Source: Lactuca virosa
Taxonomy: Eukaryota > Streptophyta > Magnoliopsida > Asterales > Asteraceae
Direction: 5' to 3'
DNA length: 64,000 bases
NCBI GenBank assembly: GCA_928212115.1
Contig: CAKMRJ010005634.1
Span: 256,366,831-256,430,830 of the forward strand
Below the pieces are notes generated by a model. The model searched no databases and was not told the origin of the DNA. It saw only the letters and a program-made list of their open reading frames with translations. The translations under genes were made by a program, and so were the position numbers. Shown piece by piece: positions 45,866 to 60,999 of this stretch (position 1 is its first letter; each line of letters opens with the position of its first letter).

Positions 45866-45880
45866 GTCTCCCACTTGGAT
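45866..45880 (-). promoter_or_regulatory. Polypurine tract of C3
   Basis: The minus strand reads CCAAGTGGGAGAC before the LTR, as in C2. Confidence 0.8.
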
Positions 45881-49040
<3,160 letters not shown>

Positions 49041-49330
49041 AGGTCTCTTAATCATTAAGATGATCTTATAACATGATACTAAAGTACTCTCCCATCTTTT
49101 TAGATTTGAGAAACTTTTATCCTTCTGCCTAATTTGATTCTTCTTATTCGCTCTGCCATACATTGAAATTTTTCCAATGTCTCAGAATTATACTTAAGCT
49201 TGAAAGTATAACCATATTTACTAAACATCAGTAAATCATGACGAATAGTCTTATCAATCTTTTGTGGTAGACTCTGACCAGTGCACAAGAATTTGTACTT
49301 GATCCCTTAGTCCTTCACTTGAGTCACATA
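49041..49330 (-). pseudogene. pol: Copia integrase scrap (C3)
   Basis: The minus-strand frame at 49288-49100 contains FSKYGYTFKLKYNSETLEKF and IRRIKLGRRIKVSQI, matching the same piece in C2 and the family's 'YGYvYLmKHKSETFEKFkEF...GRKIK'. Everything needed for catalysis is absent. Confidence 0.7.
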
Positions 49331-49889
49331 TACATGTGAACAAGCAACTAGTCTTAATTTTTCCAAAAAATGAAAATTCTCATTCATCATACTATACAAC
49401 TTGCATGATTCCAAGTTTCGGTCCAACTGAAACTTGGGTGATGAGACTCTTTCCTTGTTTGGTAAATTTAGACACTACCACAAATGAAAGAATCAAATTC
49501 ATATTTCCATTATTGCTATCAATGGAATCATATAAGCAACAATTTTTCACAAATGCCATTGTAAGGATACTTAGAATAAATGAAATCAAAAATTTTGTTT
49601 TATCTTTAAAAAACTTTGCAGAAAAACTTATCCTTACAGTGCAAAAGCATATGAAAACCTTGTTGTTATCTATTCCTAAGCAATATATCATAACTCCTAA
49701 GCAACAGCTCAAAATTCTGATCATCGAGCCATGCGATCGAAATCCATCTTCGCGATCAGAATCAGCATATACTTCCTTTAAGTTTCCTCACTTTTCTTTG
49801 ATTCTTAAAACATCAACATATGACTCAGTCACATCATGTAATAAGAATCTCAGAATAGAAACTTAACAGAGTTAGATAGTGGACTTTAC

Positions 49890-50503
49890 CTGAAGTAGAG
49901 TCAAACTTCTTGACTTGATCAACCTTATGATCTTTCAGGTAACTAGGTAGCTTCGCAATCAATGCCCCTTCCTTTGGCAAGGGAAACATATGGACTCTTT
50001 AGGAATGGTGCACTGGACTATCTCAGACTTGCCTTTCTCTTTACCATTTGGTCAACCGAGTTGACTATGGCCAATCTCTTTCCATTGGGAAGAGAAAGCT
50101 TTTATGGATATCCAATGTTACCATTTTCAAAGTCCATTGGGAAGTTGATCTCCTAATCAAATTTGCTTTACTAGTCCTCAAACCATTGATGATTCAGCAG
50201 CACCAAGCAAATAGATAAGATCATTAAGGGTCATGTCATAGTCTGTTTCATAGTAGTCCCAAAGGAACTCACTATGTGACTTAGAAAGTGATTGAACATC
50301 CAACGTTCTTAAGACTTTGACACCCAACACTCCCGTCTTGTCAATATGTGACTTCATCTCCAAGATGCGATCACACATAGACCTTGCTTGCCAATAGGGC
50401 TTGAGTGACCTTGAACTTGTGGGTTAGGGAGAATAATTGGAGGAGGTGGAGGTAGTGAAGTTCTAAGAGATTTGGGAAGATCATAGATGTCTGAACTAGA
50501 CAT
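49890..50503 (-). pseudogene. gag: C3 gag fossil
   Basis: The ATG at 50503 opens MSSSDIYDLPKSLRTSLP and PPPPIILPNPQV. The acidic segment NEDDVLWLDHGN present in C2 is deleted. After a frameshift, ILEMKSHIDKTGVLGVKVLR, SEFLWDYYETDYDMTLNDLI and YLLGAAES follow. The knuckle at about 49946-49990 reads C-F-P-C-Q-R-K-G-H, then a stop. The body between 50378 and 50178 is open. Confidence 0.82.
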
Positions 50504-52142
50504 CTTTTAGGAGATATTCAAGATAGTTGATCTAAAGTCCTTAATATAACACCCAATATGAATTATTAAGAATAGGACCCAACACAATACTTTATAACTT
50601 GGAAGAGGGATGCCGTAATCCAGGCTATAAAAATATTGAAGGTAGGTGAATGACGATTCACCAATTTCCACCATGAAAAATGAAAATAATTTATTAGGTT
50701 TTATTGGTTTTGAAACTCCTAGATTCTTTTTTGAATTCATTGAACTTTCAATGGCATGTTTCAATCTCGATTGTGCCCTTCAGGTTTTGTGACTAGGATG
50801 CTGAGGATCACAAAACAAGGTGTGAAGTAACCATGCAAATTACTTGGTACTCTTAATGTTTATCACGCAACTGATGTGTCGGTTATCCCACACGCTCCAC
50901 TGGCCTATGATAACTTTAAGAAACCCTTTGCCTACTTTGTTAAAACCAGTTAGTGTACCGGTTAACCACACACGCTCCACTAACACAGCTCAAACAAAGT
51001 GCAAAGTGTAATTTCATGGATTAGCACCTTATTCACATTTTCCTAAGTAACTAAGAGTGGAAATTTATAAGTGTTTAGTTACTTAGTATTTATCATTATA
51101 CTTATAATGAAGGGAGAATTATAGTCCTTGTCCTACCTGTTCGACTAACGACCCTCCACCAGTCAAGGAAGCGGTGGGTGAGAGTGGACACCCATTAAAC
51201 TGCCATTTTATAAGTAGTAACGTTATACCCCCCTTATAGACCGGCTTCGTGAATGAGGCCTACTAATGGTAAGACAACTTGCTCTTATACTAGATAAATA
51301 TAATATATATATATATATAATATATATATATATTATATATATAGATATATATATATATATATATATTATTATTACCTTATAATATTATAAAGTATACGGG
51401 TTGAATTTTAACTTTTAAAATCCTAAGGGCTTAATTTGGAATTAAAGTATTCATGAAAGAAAACTTTTCAAATTCCAAAACTTGAGGGCAAGTTTTAAAC
51501 TATTCAAAAACTTTTCAATTCCATAACTTATGTGTTTAAAGTAGTTTTAATTCAAGAAACTCTTCAAGTTCCATTACTTGAGGACAAGTTATGGAAGACT
51601 TTAAACTATTAAAAGAATATGACTTTTCTTTATTCATAACCTATGGAAATATTTATGAGTTTTATGAATCTTAAATGTGACTTTTCATATAACTTGAGGA
51701 CAAGTTACAAAAACACATTTTAGAATCAACTCTTAGATTAATTTGGACTGAAAACAAATTTTCACATAATTTTTCTATTAATCTAAGCAACTCATAAGAA
51801 CAAGATAATACAAATCAAACTTTTTCATGTAATTAGCCTGATCCTTAACCTAATACAAAACATGAATCTATTGAAATCTATCTTTGAAATTGGATTAGCA
51901 TGAACATTACCACATCAAAAATAGGTTTATTAGTTGAAAAACAGCTTAGGGTTATGTTCCTAGTCCAATTCCAGCCAAAACAGTCGAAGATATGCTGTCT
52001 GGGGGTCCAACTCGGCGAGTTGGATCAGTTTAGCCTTAGACTCGTCGAGTCGCTTCATGGACTCGGCGAGTCTGCTGAGCAGACAACACAAAACTTCGAT
52101 TTTTCAGCCATTTTTGCAAGTATAACAAGAAAACAAGCCTAG
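50504..52142 (-). other. C3 leader with hairpins and CG palindromes
   Basis: Matches the C2 leader in inverse orientation: 'ggatgccgtaatcc' at 50608, hairpin block 50949-50984, CAAGTT hairpins at 51477-51496, 51571-51594 and 51690-51707, and CG palindromes ACTCGGCGAGTT / ACTCGTCGAGTC at 52006-52074. A TA-rich repeat (51298-51370) sits where C2 has only a short ATATAT. Confidence 0.75.
51298..51370. repeat. (TA)n microsatellite in C3 leader
   Basis: TA run with a few interruptions. It is expanded relative to the C2 leader. Confidence 0.9.
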
Positions 52143-52154
52143 GCTCTGATACCA
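52143..52154 (-). promoter_or_regulatory. PBS of C3
   Basis: The plus strand gctctgatacca is the complement of TGGTATCAGAGC, one base from the LTR at 52156. Confidence 0.92.
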
Positions 52155-52155
52155 C

Positions 52156-52923
52156 TGTTGGGTTTTTGAGCATTCTAACACTCCTAAGTGTACATGCAAC
52201 CCTAAATATCTTGGATCTATGTTTTCTCTATTATACATGCAAATATGAATATTCCAAGGTATTATCCTAACTAGCATACAAAACATTGATTCATATGAAT
52301 AATACAAGTTAGAAGACAATACCTTTTGATGTAGCTTGATTCCATGGAGCTTAAAGCCTAGTGCCCCAAGTGTGACACCTCAAATGGTTCACACAACATC
52401 AAATACACTTGGAATAACTTAGAGAGAAATGAACCACTTCATGAAATCGGCTAGCCCTGATCATTCCTTCATAGTCTCTCATGGTGGCCAATTTTGACAA
52501 GAATAAGATGCTTATATAGTGTGTCACAATTAGGGTTACACCATGTAAACCCTAATTGTCATGGCCTTTCATTTCCATGATCCATGGGTACAAAAACACC
52601 ATGGAGCATCCTATGGGTTTTAGCCCAACTTGATAATCCATGGAGCATTAGCCCACTATACAAGTATGGATTATTTACACAATCAACCCATATAGTTAAT
52701 TAGTCTCCTTTTGATCACTTAATTAATTCCAAATTAATTCTTGATCAATACTAATTAAATAATCTTATTAATATATTAGAACTTATAAATATTAAAAACC
52801 TTAAGTGTTATTTCTCTCATTTTAGTCTATCCAAATACATGATGCCATGCAACCCAAATGGACCATGCCAACCAGGTCAAGTACATACCAAATATAGTTA
52901 TGGACTTAGACACTAATCCAACA
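52156..52923 (-). repeat. 5' LTR of C3
   Basis: 768 bp, partner of 45093-45865, with about a dozen differences by eye, fewer than between the C2 LTRs. C3 may thus be the younger of the two. Confidence 0.92.
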
Positions 52924-53112
52924 ATTATATCATATCATCAACATACATAACAAGTGTAGGTATCTTTGAGAATACTTTCTTTGGCCCCAACTGATTGTAT
53001 ACATCACATCCTCTCTGTCGATCTTTTTAGAGTTAATTTTGAAAATTATTTTGCAGATCCATAGTTTGAGTCTTGAATCACACAAGTGTTCATCCAATTC
53101 TCTCAAACCAGG
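52924..53112 (-). other. Start of the G3 internal region
   Basis: Lies between the PBS of G3 and the C3 insertion. No ORF. It joins to 45092 if C3 is removed. Confidence 0.6.
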
Positions 53113-53124
53113 GCTCTGATACCA
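53113..53124 (-). promoter_or_regulatory. PBS of G3
   Basis: The plus strand gctctgatacca is the iMet-tRNA PBS complement, three bases from the LTR end at 53128. Confidence 0.88.
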
Positions 53125-53127
53125 ACT

Positions 53128-54205
53128 TATAACATCCCAAAAATCATGGTAAAAAATTTCTTTTTTTTATGAACCACAAGTCATACAAAACAATACTCCC
53201 AAACATAGTCATAAAAATCAGAGTATCCAAAAACATCTCTTAACACAAATGCAAGGATGATGTGTACAATCACGCCTTCGTCTTGCCCTAATCATCTCAT
53301 GTACCTGAAACCATGAAAACAAATTGTAAGCCAAAGCTTCGTGAGTTCCCCTAAAATACACCACACAACAAACCATATAAAATCATGCATATTGGGTCCA
53401 CAGTCATCGGACTAGATTACCCTTGGGTCCATAGTCATCGGACAAGATTACCCCTAATCCGATAATATAAGACTATATTGCCCACCCGGCCATCAGCTTT
53501 TGACTGGATTGCTCCTAACCCCATAGCATAAGACTGGATTACCCTTTCTTCGCTCAGCGTATGACTAGATTGCTCTCGGGTTTATTGGCTTACCACACTA
53601 AGCAGTATCTCTTCAATACAACCGCACTATGTCGACATATGCAACAAAAAAAACAATGACTAGAACATACAGGTAATCATACATATCTACCAATAAAACA
53701 GATCATTAGTAAGTCGGTATTGGTGCCTTCAACCCACCAGTACAGTGAGGAAAACTCAAATGAATTATTCAACAGAAGCCCAACAGCTACCCTCATCAAA
53801 AGAACGTCCAACCCAAGCTTCCTAAATCCAAACCGAGACCAATCCTTAGTAAAATACTAAGTGCTACCCAAGGTTGACAAAAAGTCAACTATTCAAAAAG
53901 TCAAGGGTCAAAGTTAAGTCCAACTGACGCCCACGTCGTGGCAAACCCATGCGCATGCCATGGCCACTCAATCCAGTCACGATCAAAATCTGCTACCAAG
54001 CCGAGGCGAGCATCATACCACACTATAGACACGTCCGGATAAAATAAACATGATAAGTCTCTCCACCATGTTTTGGCCTTCCTTGGCCATACCGTGGTCT
54101 TCAGTCTAAAAATCTTTTCTTCAATAAGGGCTTAATCCATAAGGACCAAAGCTAAAATCTTCATATCATATTCCTAATAGCTTCATAATTGATAAATTTC
54201 CAACT
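53128..54205 (-). repeat. 5' LTR of G3, truncated
   Basis: Matches the 3' part of the 3' LTR (38957-40090) block by block, including the 'gactggattrccc' repeats (53398-53580) and the CCACGTCGTGG cluster (53928-54095). Homology stops at about 54205, where internal-type sequence follows directly, so about 1.1 kb of the LTR is deleted. Confidence 0.8.
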
Positions 54206-54614
54206 AGTTCCCCGACTATGATCATCCATTCATCCTCGAAATCTGTCTTGATTAAGATCTCTGAAAACAATGCCAATATATCCCATAAGCTTCCTCTAAA
54301 CACTTCGAAATCAAGGAATCTTATAAAGAAAACTCAAGAGACCACTCGGAAACCCACAGCTACCAACAAACAACCCAATAACTTGAAAATACTCAACCGC
54401 GACAACTACCTTTCTCTCCCTAAGTGTAAGAACCAACTTCCAGTGCAAACCACTCAAACCAAGAACTCTCAAAACTACAACTACAAAAAAAACTCCATTA
54501 ATATACTCCCTTGAACTGGAACCCATCAATTTAGACTTCATAAACCATACCATAAGACTGATGATCATCCATTCGTCATACCTACCCCTAGTTTCCCTGA
54601 ATAGGAACACCGCA

Positions 54615-54616
<2 letters not shown>
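54206..54616 (-). other. Second copy of the G3 internal 3' end
   Basis: Matches 41226-41640 (shared blocks 'tcccataag-ttcctctaaacacttcgaa', 'atcaaggaatcttataaaga', 'ctgatgatcatccattcg'). A G3-type LTR is therefore flanked on both sides by internal sequence. A 130-codon minus frame at 54311-54703 lies here but runs into the TA repeat and has no family. Confidence 0.7.

Positions 54617-54663
<47 letters not shown>
54617..54663. repeat. (TA)n run left of MITE
   Basis: TA run from about 54617, ending where the TIR starts. Confidence 0.88.
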
Positions 54664-54666
<3 letters not shown>

Positions 54667-55071
54667 GGTTGTGAAAATCGTTCTGCGGTAGCTCGATGAT
54701 CAACTGGTGATATGGGATTAATCGAACTAGGCGGGGATTATTCGAAGCCCCTTAATTATTAATATATTTATTTTAAAAAATTAGTATATCCTAAACAAAT
54801 AAGTATTTGAAAATTTTAAATTTAAAAATTTTAAAAATTTGCAAATTTTGGTATAATATTTAAAATTTGAAATTTTGAAAACTTGAAAATTTAAAATTTT
54901 TGTGTAATATTTGAAAATTAAAAATTTTGATTTTTTGAAATATTTCCCACCGAGGACCGCCAAGCCTGAGTTTGACCGATTTTGACCAATTTCCGCCAAG
55001 CACCCTAATCGTAATTGGCTCCAGACCGCCAAGCGATTAATTGACCGCCAAGGCCGATTTCTGCAACACTG
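54664..55071. mobile_element. MITE-like insertion with imperfect terminal inverted repeats
   Basis: The left end CAAGGTTGTGAAAATCGT.CTGCGGT and the right end ACCGCCAAGGCCGATTTCTG-CAACACTG are imperfect inverted repeats over about 28 bp. Length 408 bp, no ORF, AT-rich core. GACCGCCAAG is repeated four times toward the right end. It is flanked by TA runs that hide the target-site duplication. Assignment to a superfamily is not possible from what I see. Confidence 0.6.
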
Positions 55072-55076
55072 ATATA

Positions 55077-55122
<46 letters not shown>

Positions 55123-55155
55123 ATATATATATATAATATATTATATATATATATA
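55072..55155. repeat. (TA)n run right of MITE
   Basis: TA/TAA-rich run directly after the right TIR. Confidence 0.88.
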
Positions 55156-55585
55156 CTTTCCTAAGTATCTTATCTAAAAACTACTCTAAACTAATAGAGT
55201 GATAGAATATGAGAAGTTACAAATTAAATATAGTAAAAAAGAAATATTCCCTAGAAACTTATAGTGATAGAAAAGTTTCGAAGAATCTATGTATTCATAA
55301 ACAAAGATCCTGTATCGAAGAGTAATTTTAAAACCATAAAACTTGTGAGCTTACCAACATTATGTTGACCGTTTTCAAAACTCATGGATTCCTAAGAAAT
55401 CGAAAGAAGAGAATATCGTTGCAAGGAAGGACAAGAAGCATGGAATTAGTTATATTTTATCATGTAAGAATCAATGTAATTGTGGGTTTTTAATAAGATA
55501 ATTATGTTGATTTGTTCTGTGATTTAGATAAACAAACGTACCCTGTCACGGCTCGGCTTTTCCACCTCCGGGTGAAGGTGTGTCA
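55156..55585 (+). repeat. 3' end of a gypsy LTR (G6)
   Basis: Ends 'ccacctccgggtgaaggtgt' and GTCA, the same layout as the G1 and G4 LTR ends (CCACC..CCGG..GTGTGACA). 'acttgtgagcttaccaac' parallels 'cttatgaactcaccatc' in G1. The left part is lost in the TA repeat. Confidence 0.6.
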
Positions 55586-55853
55586 TAGAAAGGTATCAGA
55601 GTCGAAGGTTATAGCGAACTAGTGTTTCCTTAGGAAATTACAACTATATCCTAGGGCATATACTCCTATAAGGTTTATCCTCGAACCTATACATAAAGTT
55701 TTTTTTATTAATTACACTACTAATAGACTACTCATTGTGTGTGGGGTCCAGTTGAGTGTGGAGACTAGTTGGAAAAGGAAGCATGTGACGAATAAAGCGA
55801 AAAATTGTCATTAAATACTAAACTGATGAAGGTGTGCATGACGCATACGCCAT
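55586..55853 (+). other. Degenerate PBS and leader of G6, cut by G4
   Basis: AGGTATCAGAGTC (55591-55603) is a decayed TGGTATCAGAGC. The leader runs to GCCAT at 55849-55853, where G4 is inserted. Confidence 0.55.
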
Positions 55854-56166
55854 TGTGACAACCGTCAATTTTTGGCCAAGTCAAAGTCAACTAAAGTCAA
55901 CAAGTCAAACTGGTCAACTCATCTAACCCTTGTACACTAGGGTTTCCATTATGTTTCTTATTGAACAGCTCGCAATCTTAATACAAAGTATCACTTAGAG
56001 TTTTCACGTGTTCGGAAAATTCTAAACCCTAATCAGGGCAAGTGATGAAACTACTCGATAAAACATTAATCCTTAACCCTCGGGGGCATATAACAATCAT
56101 AACAAGACTTAACGAGGTTTACAAACCTTGAATTACAGAGCCAAACACTCAAAAAGGTCACAAAAG

Positions 56167-56442
56167 AAGTCTCTCCCAATCTCTTTCACTCTAACTCTCC
56201 CAAAACTCTCTAAGTATGAGAAATCTCTCCAAGTATGTAAAATCTCTCCCAAAACTCTCTAAGTATCAGAAATCTCTCCAAGAATGTGAAATTCTCTCCC
56301 AAATCTCTCCAGTATGTAAAATCTCTCCCAAATCTCTCTCTGTATGAGAAATCTCTCCAAGAATGTGAAATCTCTCCCAAATCTCTCTCTGTATGTCAAA
56401 TCTCTCCACGTATGTCAAATCTCTCCCAAATCTCTCTCAACT
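56167..56442. repeat. Minisatellite of TCTCTCC / AAGTATG units
   Basis: About eight imperfect units built from 'aatctctccaagtatgt' and 'aaatctctcccaaa' alternate across 275 bp. The plus strand is strongly pyrimidine-rich. Confidence 0.8.
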
Positions 56443-56523
56443 CCTTATAATCACTCGGGGCATCTCGGCCCTTAATTCAGTCGAAAACCGCTCGGAAACG
56501 TAAGTCTACGCGAAAAACAGCCT

Positions 56524-56640
56524 TAAGGAGCCGAAACCCCTCTTAGGAGCCGAAACTCCTCTTAGGAACCGAAACTCCTCTTAGGAGCCGAACCTCTTAG
56601 GAGTCGAACCTCCTAAGAACCGAAACCCTCTCAACCGAAA
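56524..56640. repeat. Tandem repeats of 'ttaggagccgaaactcc'
   Basis: Five to six imperfect copies of an 18-20 bp unit with AGGAGCCGAA and CTCCTCTT. Confidence 0.8.
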
Positions 56641-59466
56641 TGGACCGAGTGCTCGGTCTATTTCGGTCCCCTGATCATTCCAAACCGAGCCTGACCTTCT
56701 GCTCTTCTCTTCTCACTTTTGGTCCGAGAGGACTACACCTTCGGTCCGACGAGCTGACCTTCGGTCCGAGGACTTGAGCTTCTGTCCGAGGAGCGAGCCT
56801 ACGCAGCCGAACCCTTCTACTCTCGGTTCCTCTTCTACTCTCGGTTCCCATGCACAACCGAGCCTCACCTTCGGTTCCAAGCTCCTAAGGAGCCGAACCT
56901 TCGCATCCTCGGCCCAAATTTCGGAATTTGGCAGTTTTTTCCCGTTTTCGACCACGACTCCATTTTTAAGCCCGTTTTAATTATTTTAAAAAACGCGGAT
57001 TTTTTGCCCAAACTCGTATTTTAACATAATAAACCCCAATATTCATATTTTAATTATATTTTGGGGAAAATCTTTGCCTAAGAATAAAATCTAGTATGTA
57101 AGATTTATGGGTGGAGTGTTGACTTTGCCTTAGTGTATGACACAAGCAACCTCCCCATACCTCCATAGTACAACCCCTTGTCCCTCCCACCATACCCAGT
57201 CATTCCATAGTACTTTTCCCACCATTTTTCAGCCACACATTTGGTCAAAGCTGGAAAACTCTACTCTCTCCTCCACATTACTCCATTTCCACCAAGTGAC
57301 AACTCCATTCTCTCACTTCCTCTCTCTAAAATTCGAGATTCAAAGGCTGGTCTTGGGTTTTTCCTCCACATTTGGTAAGTATCTTCCTCCTACACTTAGA
57401 TATTCTACTATCCTTCATCCAAATCATAGATTGCTTACACAAATATCGTCATATTTGTGTTAGATCTTCAAATCTTCAAACATCTCCCAAGTGTTCTTGA
57501 GTTGAACACTTCTTCCCTCCATCATCCATCTACTGAAATCACTCAAGGTGAGTTCATACCCCTATCTTTTCATGTTTTTCTTAAGTTTTAAGGGGAGGGG
57601 GGGAATACAAGTTAAAACACCAAGAACTCAACTAAACTCATTTAACAGCCTTCATCAGAAAAATTCAACTCCATTCACGGACTGTTTTGGTCAACTTAAA
57701 CATTTTAGTTTTCAAAACTGTATTAGGTGCAAATAGTTCAGGTTCGTACCTTTAAAATGACTACTTTCACATCTCCATACGATTTGTCTACGATTTATAG
57801 TGATTTTTACAAAACTATCTATCATTTCAGAAACAAATTTGGACCAATCCGTGAATATGAACATTTTAACACAAGTTAAAGATTTCCAAAAATCATAATA
57901 AAAATTATGAATAAACTAGACACATTTTATGAACTTTCAGAATTTGCGGATTTAGTATTTGACTTCGTATGATTTTTATATGATTTTCCTAGAACAGTGC
58001 AGAACGGTTAAAAACTAGTTAACAGCTTCTAACTTTCATAACACTTTGTATTATGTTGAGCAAAGTGTATAACGATAAGTTCTAAATATGGAGTAAATTT
58101 GTTGTTAGTTTATCATCATAAACTGAAATTGTAGTCATTCCTGATATATTTCTTCATTCATTTCGTCATCATATATAATAACTACAATAGCATAGTTATG
58201 GGATTTTTACCACATGAAAAAGGTTTTCGCTCTCAAAACAAATAGGTTTTAATATATTACATGATAAACTATAATAGGTATAGTTTATGATTTCATTAAC
58301 ATAAAAAACATAGTTCGAAAGGTTTCATTCCCATGGAAAAAGGTTTCGCTCTCAAAACAAATGGGTTTTCATATTACATGATAAACTATAATAGGTTAGT
58401 TTTTATGATTCATTAACGTACAAACATAGTTCAAAGGTTTTAATTCCCAAAGAAAAAGGTTTTACACACTCACGCACACCAACGTAAACTTGTTAACGTA
58501 AATGTGAGACTTTCCTCTTAGTACTCATAGAGTACGGGTTAAAATTCCTGGTATTATAACCAGAGTCTCTTGTAGGGAAACGTGATAGTTGTGTATAGAT
58601 CTATATTGGTTTGACAAACCACATCTGAGCTCTAGCACAGCTAGACGGCAGTCTGAGGGGACAAGTGTCTTATCTATTTTCGACGCCTGAGAAACGTCGT
58701 GGCAGGTTCAGGTCATAGTAATGGTTATAGCGACTCACATAGGGAGTTAACACAACACAAAGTTTTACGCGATTTTCCTCAAATTAAAAGGGTTTTAATG
58801 TGGATTTAAAATCACTTTTTATATCTTTAAGTATGGAAAAATACTTGTGTTATATTTCGCGTCCTGGGATTTAGGACTACATCACTTTTATAAGGAAAAT
58901 ATTGATTTTCTTTGGAAACGTATTTCTATTAACACTACCTCTCCTCTCTAGAATGTTAGACTTCAACGGTTTATTTAACTCAAATTTATATAACTTATAT
59001 ACACTGAGTGATCATAGAAGGAATCTATGGATCCTTCTAGAGTTCATTATCGCATAACATAGGAGCATTCATTCCACATTCAACTAAGAAAATATAGGAT
59101 TTTCTGGAAAACATACTCTATCGCTTTTACAAGGAAAACGGTTTCTTTCTCAAACAAAACTCTTATGAACTCACCAACTTAATTGTTGACACTCTTTCAA
59201 AACAACTTGTATTCTCGGAAATCAGTGAAACAGGAAAACCAACAGCTTTTTGAGGATGGGACAATAAATCGTCAAATAGTTCATTTTGTCATCATAATGT
59301 AATTGATTTGAATCATGTAAGCATATACTTTGGTGTAACTTTTTCAATTATATTTATGATGGTTGTATTTACTTTGAGAACTATTATACTCGTTGTTGTG
59401 ATACTATACATGAGTCCTCCACCCCGGACGTTTCCGCCATCCTTGGTTTGGGGGGTTGTGACAGAT

Positions 59467-59478
59467 TGGTATCAGAGC
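59467..59478 (+). promoter_or_regulatory. PBS of G4
   Basis: TGGTATCAGAGC lies three bases after the LTR end. The next 40 bases match the G1 leader start. Confidence 0.92.
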
Positions 59479-59947
59479 ATTGTTTATAGTGAACTAAGTA
59501 TATCGAACCACATAAGATATACAAACTATAAATGCATTGGGACTAAGGTCTCTGATTTAACATTTTTCAAATAACTATACTTTTAGAAATAAATAGTTTC
59601 TTGTTAAAAGTATACATGCATGCATACATACTACGGTCAGCATCATTCTAGAACAAAACAAAAGTAATGATTGGTGAATGGCACAAGTAGGCTTGGGGAT
59701 GTATAGTCAGGTCTGGGAATGACATAGCCTGATCAACTATGTCTACCCAGAGGTGATTAGCATATGCCCGGAATGGTTGTGGGCGTGCAACAAGTCTAAA
59801 AACTTACCAATTCTATCTACAACAAACATTGAAAAGCATAAGTCAAACATTAAAATACTATAGGAGTATTTTGTGATACCATAACCAACTTATGTGAAAC
59901 TAAAGACCCCTATTAGTAGGTCTTAACGACTGAGTGCATACGCCAAG

Positions 59948-60078
59948 GTTATACATAATAAAAGATATTATAGACTCAGAATCTATGACTATTGCGCTAA
60001 CTTCCTGTTCCTTGTTTGGTTGTGGACTTAGAGTAGAGTCATTTATTCGAAGGTCTATTCTATCTCAGATGGTATAAC
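59948..60078 (+). ncRNA. Hairpin module M4 (candidate structured RNA)
   Basis: Outer stem in two parts: GTTATA-CAT (59948-59956) with ATG-g-TATAAC (60069-60078), and AGATA (59963-59967) with TATCT (60061-60065). Inner stem ATGACT/AGTCAT (59995-60000 / 60037-60042). Loop CTGTTCCTTGTTTGGTTG. It occupies the same place in the leader as M1 of G1. Confidence 0.55.
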
Positions 60079-60403
60079 TGGTATGCACTATGTGATTATA
60101 GACGTGACGATAAGGATCACCCCCCTATAAATAATTATAGGATTAGACGTCTATTAATTATCTCTTTACCCCTCCTATACTCGCACGTATAACATAGCAA
60201 GATCCTACTTACCAGTGACCCCTACTTTCCCAACCAGGGAAATGGTGGATGGTTATGAGAAGAATCAAAAGCGGAACCGGAGGTAATCAACCCTCCATGC
60301 ATAGCCAGGGTTCCCACAAACCGTTTCGACTACATCGGACCTGTGCCCCGTTGGGCAACTGTGATCGAGGGTTGGAGTCGACGGCAATGACAACAATCAC
60401 CAT

Positions 60404-60688
60404 GTGGAGACCAACGAGGGTGCTATGACCTCAACCACGGGGGACCGACTGACAGAGCCCCTCCCCGAAGACCCGGCGGATCGCGAACATCGGGGATTAA
60501 AACAGGGAGACTGCAAACCGAGTTCGAAAACTGCGCGCTACTACAGACCTACTGTCTCACGTACCCGAGACTCGGAAGAGACTACTATTTCAGAGACCAA
60601 CTTTCTTTTTAAGACCTTATCGCTGCTCGGTCAGAGGCAAAAGAGTGGCAGGGTAGGCATACGACATTCGAAGAGAGAATGGTTTTAG
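60404..60688 (+). CDS. Hypothetical ORF in the G4 leader
   Basis: 94 codons, starting METNEGAMTSTTGDRLTEPL, hydrophilic and charged, in the GC-rich part of the leader. An overlapping frame reads EAKEWQGRHTTFEERMVLAK and RRLAELQGASTLPQASQRDG, helix-like, up to the TGA at about 60761. I do not recognise either. One of them may be a remnant of the Gag head. Confidence 0.3.
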   Translation: METNEGAMTSTTGDRLTEPLPEDPADREHRGLKQGDCKPSSKTARYYRPTVSRTRDSEETTISETNFLFKTLSLLGQRQKSGRVGIRHSKREWF

Positions 60689-60999
60689 CCAAGCGTCGAT
60701 TGGCAGAGCTGCAAGGTGCATCGACTTTGCCTCAGGCATCGCAAAGGGACGGATCGTCGTGAGTAGAGTTCATACCGCTCACAAGACCTTGTAAACTAGG
60801 TTCATGAATATGCGTTGGTGCTATTCTATTTTATGTGTAAGCACAACACTGCGATTTAAACGGTTATACTAATCGAGAGATCTATTGCTATCAAAACTCT
60901 TCCTTGCATGGATGTGAGGTATACCTGCATCGAGGTCAAAATTTTTCTCCGAAACCATAATTACTAGAATCATATCAACAAGATGGGCTTAGGACATAC

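Larger units (their letters stand above)
55854..59463 (+). repeat. 5' LTR of G4
   Basis: Starts TGTGACAACCGTC and ends GGGGGGTTGTGACA. It contains two tandem-repeat zones (56167-56442 and 56524-56640) and a zone rich in CTTCGGTCCGAG-type motifs (56640-56900). The segment from 57540 on parallels the G1 LTR ('ggtgagttcataccccta'). Confidence 0.87.

Noticed and set aside
49336..49866. 176-codon plus-strand ORF
   Set aside because: It is antisense to the C3 copia gag-pol region, and the corresponding C2 sequence has no such frame. No recognisable domain.
54311..54703. 130-codon minus-strand ORF with an Ile/Tyr repeat
   Set aside because: Its start lies in TA repeat and MITE sequence. The remainder is G3 internal sequence without a known domain.
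57137..57463. 108-codon plus-strand ORF
   Set aside because: Lies inside the G4 LTR in pyrimidine-rich sequence. No start context or homology to support it.
59900..60130. Hammerhead ribozyme (retrozyme) as an explanation of the hairpin modules
   Set aside because: I looked for the CTGANGA...GAAA core and a cleavage triplet in the modules and did not find a complete set. A covariance search would settle it.
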